Assembly: GCA_964404605.1 (NCBI GenBank) | Contig: CAYOKT010000108.1 | Location: forward strand, 1-8,417 | Origin: CAYOKT01 sp964404605 | Lineage (GTDB): Bacteria; Electryoneota; Electryoneia; Electryoneales; Electryoneaceae | Reading direction: 5' to 3' | DNA length: 8,417 nucleotides | Part shown: positions 5,835 through 8,417 of the stretch, in pieces | How positions within the stretch are numbered: position 1 is the stretch's first letter | Layout: each line of letters opens with the position of its first letter | The notes under the pieces: model-generated | Seen by the model: only the letters and a program-made list of their open reading frames with translations | The model's database searches: none | Told to the model about the DNA's origin: nothing | Made by a program: the position numbers and the translations under genes

Positions 5835-5840
5835 TGCGCC

Positions 5841-7208
5841 ATGACCACGCGAAAAACCCACTATGTCTGCCAGGCCTGCGGCGCTGCGCAACCCCGCTGG
5901 CTTGGCAGGTGCCCCTCCTGCGGCGCCTGGAACACCCTGGTCGAGGAGGCCGTCCCGGCGGCCCGGAAGCGGCGGGCGGCGGGCGCGGGCGAAGAGGCTT
6001 CCGCGCCCCGCGTCCTCGCAGAAATCCCCCCGGATCGCTCCCCCCGCTGGTCCTGCGGCCTCGCGGAGCTGGACCGCGTGCTCGGCGGAGGGTTCGTCTC
6101 CGCCTCGAGCGTCCTCGTCGGGGGAGACCCCGGTGTGGGCAAGTCGACGCTCCTTCTCCAGGCGGCGGGTGAGATGGCCGCGCGGGGACATGGCGTCCTC
6201 TTCGTCACCGCCGAGGAATCCCCCGAGCAGATCCGTCTCCGCGCCGAGCGGTTGAAGCTGGCCGGCATGGACCTGCAGGTGCTCGGCGAGAACGATGCCG
6301 ACAGCGCCCTCGCCTGGGCGGAGAAGCTGAAGCCCCGGCTGGTGGTCGTCGACAGCCTGCAAACCTGCCGGCGCGCGGATTTCGACTCCGCCCCGGGCAC
6401 CGTCACCCAGGTCCGCGAAGTCGCGAGTCTCTGGACCGACTGGGCGAAGCGCACCGGCTCGGCGGTGGCGCTCGTCGCGCATGTGACGAAAGAGGGCTCC
6501 ATCGCCGGCCCGCGGGTGGTCGAACACCTCGTCGATGCGGTGCTGCTCTTCGAGGGTGATGAGTCCGGCGGGGTGCGCCTGCTGCGCTCGCTGAAGAACC
6601 GTTTCGGCGCCTCCGGCGAGCTGGGCGTCTTCGAGATGGGGGCCGACGGCCTGACCGGCATCGCGGACCCCTCCCGCCGGTTCGTCCGCGAGCGGACGGT
6701 CGGTGTGCCGGGGGTGGCGGTGGCGGCGGTGATCCGCGGCTCGCGCCCGCTGCTCATCGAGGTGCAGGCGCTGGTGACCGCTTCTCTCTACGCCGCCCCC
6801 CAGCGGAACGCCACCGGCGTCGATCCCCGCCGCCTGGCGATGTGGGTGGCGGTGCTGGAGAAGCGCCTCGGCCTCGGGCTCGCCGGGCAGGACATCTTCC
6901 TCAACGCCACCGGGGGAGTCCGGCTGGAGGACGCCGCCGCGGACCTGGCCGCCGTGGCGGCGATCGATGGCAGCCTGCGCAACCGCGCGGTCCCGCCCGG
7001 CACCGTGCTCATCGGCGAAGTGGGCCTGGCGGGCGAGGTCCGCTCCGTCGGCGCGCTGGACCGCCGCCTCGCGGAGGCCGCCCACCTGGCGATGAACCGG
7101 GTGGTCATCCCGGCCGGCTTCACGGGGGAGGTCCCGGCGGGCCTGGAGGCTGTCCCGGTCAACACCCTCGAGGAGGCCCTCGAGGCGGCGTTCGGAGGGG
7201 AGGCGTGA
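5841..7208 (+). CDS. radA: DNA repair protein RadA (branch-migration ATPase)
   Basis: RadA (Sms) is a RecA-like hexameric ATPase that extends heteroduplex DNA during recombination repair and helps resolve branched intermediates. The protein is 455 residues (E. coli 460). It has the N-terminal zinc finger with C10, C13, C24 and C27 around WLGRCPSCGAWN, a RecA-like ATPase core with Walker A GDPGVGKST (95-103, K101), a Walker B strand ending LVVVDS, the RadA-specific KNRFG motif (252-256), and a C-terminal Lon-like domain with GEVGLAGEVRSV. All key residues are present. ATG 5841 is chosen because family members begin a few residues before the first Cys. The frame is open to GTG 5769, which would add 24 residues unlike the family. 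No Shine-Dalgarno precedes 5841. The stop overlaps the tgt start by four bases. Confidence 0.97.
   Translation: MTTRKTHYVCQACGAAQPRWLGRCPSCGAWNTLVEEAVPAARKRRAAGAGEEASAPRVLAEIPPDRSPRWSCGLAELDRVLGGGFVSASSVLVGGDPGVGKSTLLLQAAGEMAARGHGVLFVTAEESPEQIRLRAERLKLAGMDLQVLGENDADSALAWAEKLKPRLVVVDSLQTCRRADFDSAPGTVTQVREVASLWTDWAKRTGSAVALVAHVTKEGSIAGPRVVEHLVDAVLLFEGDESGGVRLLRSLKNRFGASGELGVFEMGADGLTGIADPSRRFVRERTVGVPGVAVAAVIRGSRPLLIEVQALVTASLYAAPQRNATGVDPRRLAMWVAVLEKRLGLGLAGQDIFLNATGGVRLEDAAADLAAVAAIDGSLRNRAVPPGTVLIGEVGLAGEVRSVGALDRRLAEAAHLAMNRVVIPAGFTGEVPAGLEAVPVNTLEEALEAAFGGEA
7194..7203 (+). promoter_or_regulatory. Ribosome-binding site of tgt inside the radA end
   Basis: GGAGGGGAGG lies directly upstream of GTG 7205. 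GGAGG at 7194-7198 stands six bases from the start codon, the usual spacing. It fixes the GTG as the tgt start and, with the GTGA overlap, indicates translational coupling to radA. Confidence 0.75.
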
Positions 7209-8338
7209 AGTTCACGATCTCCGCGAGGGACGGCGGCGCGCGGGCCGGGATCATCGAGACGGACCACGGCGCCGTCCCCACACCCGCCTTCATGCCCGTG
7301 GGCACCGCGGGAAGCGTCAAGGCCCTCGAGGCCCGCGAGGTCGAGGCGCTCGGCGGGCGCATCCTGCTCGCCAATGCCTACCACCTCTACCTGCGGCCCG
7401 GGACGGATACCCTTCGGGCGATGGGAGGCCTGCACCGGTTCATGGCCTGGGAACGGCCCCTCCTCGTCGACAGCGGCGGCTACCAGGTGCATTCCCTCGC
7501 CGCGATCCGCACGGTGAGCGAGGAGGGGGTGACCTTCCGCTCTCACATCGACGGCAGCGAGCACATCTTCACCCCGGAGAAGGTGATCGAGATCCAGCGC
7601 GCCATCGGCGCGGATTTCGTCATGCCGTTGGACCACCTCGTCGGCTGGCCGGCGGACCGGCTGGTCGCCGCCGAGGCGGCCGAGCGCACGTGGCGCTGGG
7701 TGCTCCGCGGGCGTGATGCGTTCGAGGCCGGCGAGCCGCTGTACGGCCACGAGCAGGTCCTGGTGCCGATTCTGCAGGGCTCCTTCTTCCGGGACCTTCG
7801 CCGGGAACAGGCGGAGAAGATGGCCGGGCTCGATGCGCCGGCGTACGCCGTCGGCGGACTGACCGTGGGCGAGGAGGGCGAACAGACCCGCGAGGCGATC
7901 GAGATCTCGCTGGGGCCGCTGCCCGAAGACCGCCCCCGTTATGCGATGGGCGTGGGCACCCCGGATGACCTGCTCGCCGCCGTCGCCCTCGGGGTGGACC
8001 TGTTCGACTGCGTCGTCCCCACCCGCAACGGCCGGAACGCCACCCTGTTCACCTTCCAGGGCCGGATCAACATCCGCAACGCCCGCTTCGCGCGGGACGA
8101 GCGGCCGGTGGACGAAAGTTGCCCCTGCCCGCTCTGCACCACCTACAGCCGCGCCTACCTGCGGCATCTCTTCATGGCGGGCGAGCTGCTCGCCCTCAAG
8201 CTGGGCAGCGCGCACAACCTGTGCACCTATTTCCGCCTCCTCGATGAAGCCCGCGAGCGGATACGCGCCGGCACCTTCCACCCCTGGGCGGAAACGGCCG
8301 GCCGGCGGATGAACTCCCGGGCGGAAGAAGACGCCTGA
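7205..8338 (+). CDS. tgt: tRNA-guanine(34) transglycosylase (Tgt), queuosine pathway
   Basis: Tgt exchanges guanine 34 in GUN anticodons (Tyr, His, Asn, Asp tRNAs) for preQ1 in bacteria, a step toward queuosine. The product is 377 residues, usual for the family, a TIM barrel with a zinc site. Visible are TPAFMPVGTAGSVKAL, DSGGYQV with D89, MPLDHLVGWPA with D143, ILQGS, GGLTVGE (217-223), MGVGTP, FDCVVPTRN with nucleophile D268, and zinc ligands C306, C308, C311 and H337. The ligand spacing (2, 3, 26) equals that of the Zymomonas enzyme. The loop after D143 is unusual: bacterial enzymes have FDECTPYPA, and the preQ1-contacting Cys is Leu145 here. The start is GTG 7205, overlapping the radA stop. 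No queA, queC-F or yajC is seen before the window ends. Confidence 0.95.
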   Translation: MKFTISARDGGARAGIIETDHGAVPTPAFMPVGTAGSVKALEAREVEALGGRILLANAYHLYLRPGTDTLRAMGGLHRFMAWERPLLVDSGGYQVHSLAAIRTVSEEGVTFRSHIDGSEHIFTPEKVIEIQRAIGADFVMPLDHLVGWPADRLVAAEAAERTWRWVLRGRDAFEAGEPLYGHEQVLVPILQGSFFRDLRREQAEKMAGLDAPAYAVGGLTVGEEGEQTREAIEISLGPLPEDRPRYAMGVGTPDDLLAAVALGVDLFDCVVPTRNGRNATLFTFQGRINIRNARFARDERPVDESCPCPLCTTYSRAYLRHLFMAGELLALKLGSAHNLCTYFRLLDEARERIRAGTFHPWAETAGRRMNSRAEEDA

Positions 8339-8417
8339 ACCGGGCCGGCCTTCCCTGCTCGAACCCTCGATGAACGGGATACGAAACTGTGCGGCGGGGT
8401 GGCCCGGGAACTTCAGT
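8339..8417. other. Downstream tail, no supported gene
   Basis: These 79 bases hold no convincing gene or terminator. CCGGGCC (8340-8346) and GGCCCGG (8401-8407) are complementary but about 54 bases apart. An ATG at 8370 stays open to the window edge but has no ribosome-binding site. Confidence 0.5.

Noticed and set aside
5769..5840. GTG 5769 as the radA start (24 extra residues)
   Set aside because: The added residues do not resemble RadA N-termini, and the candidate -10 box at 5829-5834 would lie inside the gene.
4890..7085. Long open frame of 731 codons on the minus strand opposite macro, radA and part of the desulfurase-like gene
   Set aside because: Its translation is low-complexity (Gly, Arg, Ala, Asp, His-rich), shows no domain, and lies antisense to genes with clear motifs; high GC removes stops.
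6788..8281. Minus-strand frame of 497 codons opposite radA and tgt
   Set aside because: Antisense to two fully motif-supported housekeeping genes; compositional artefact.
7205..8338. DpdA-type DNA-modifying transglycosylase instead of Tgt
   Set aside because: Length, zinc ligands with exact tRNA-enzyme spacing and the FDCVVPTRN nucleophile motif fit Tgt; no dpd cluster genes are present.
5217..8338. Anti-phage or toxin-antitoxin role (e.g. DarTG-like) for the macro-domain gene
   Set aside because: No DarT-like ADP-ribosyltransferase or other toxin is adjacent; neighbours are housekeeping genes.
8370..8417. ATG at 8370 as the start of a next gene
   Set aside because: No ribosome-binding site and only 16 codons before the window ends; nothing to support it.

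Overview
The window reads as chromosomal DNA from a high-GC, Gram-negative, probably uncultured bacterium. A TonB-dependent receptor with a signal peptide and a C-terminal Phe shows there is an outer membrane. An N-terminal carboxypeptidase-regulatory-like domain on that receptor and promoters of the form TTG-N20/21-TAnnTT (reminiscent of the Bacteroidetes TTG/TAnnTTTG type) suggest the FCB superphylum or a neighbouring high-GC lineage such as Eisenbacteria, Krumholzibacteriota or Gemmatimonadota. That placement is inference. No rRNA, tRNA, CRISPR, insertion sequence or phage gene was seen.

Layout. (1) 20-3187, plus strand: a PadR-family regulator (82-651) overlaps by 11 bases a large TonB-dependent receptor gene (641-3187). 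They form a regulator-receptor cassette with its own promoter and a candidate operator. This part is visibly less GC-rich than the rest. (2) 3188-3601: a gap with a promoter and competing inverted repeats, then a small four-cysteine zinc-ribbon protein (3344-3589), which ends 12 bases from the convergent next gene. (3) 3602-5041, minus strand: a long SufS/CsdA-like class V aminotransferase, probably a cysteine desulfurase. (4) 5042-5216: a divergent control region with back-to-back promoters and two dyads. (5) 5217-8338, plus strand: an AF1521-like macro-domain protein, radA (DNA repair ATPase) and tgt (tRNA-guanine transglycosylase). radA and tgt overlap by four bases (GTGA). radA also has a promoter placed so that its mRNA would be leaderless. 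(6) 8339-8417: no supported gene.

Functionally this is mostly housekeeping: sulfur mobilisation, ADP-ribose metabolism, recombination repair and tRNA queuosine modification. The receptor cassette is the accessory-looking part. I did not find a clear new multi-gene system. The points most worth a second look are the promoter architecture recurring at all five likely promoters, the Tgt substrate pocket in which the usual bacterial Cys is Leu, the PadR-receptor pairing with its different base composition, and the dyads that sit on the promoters.
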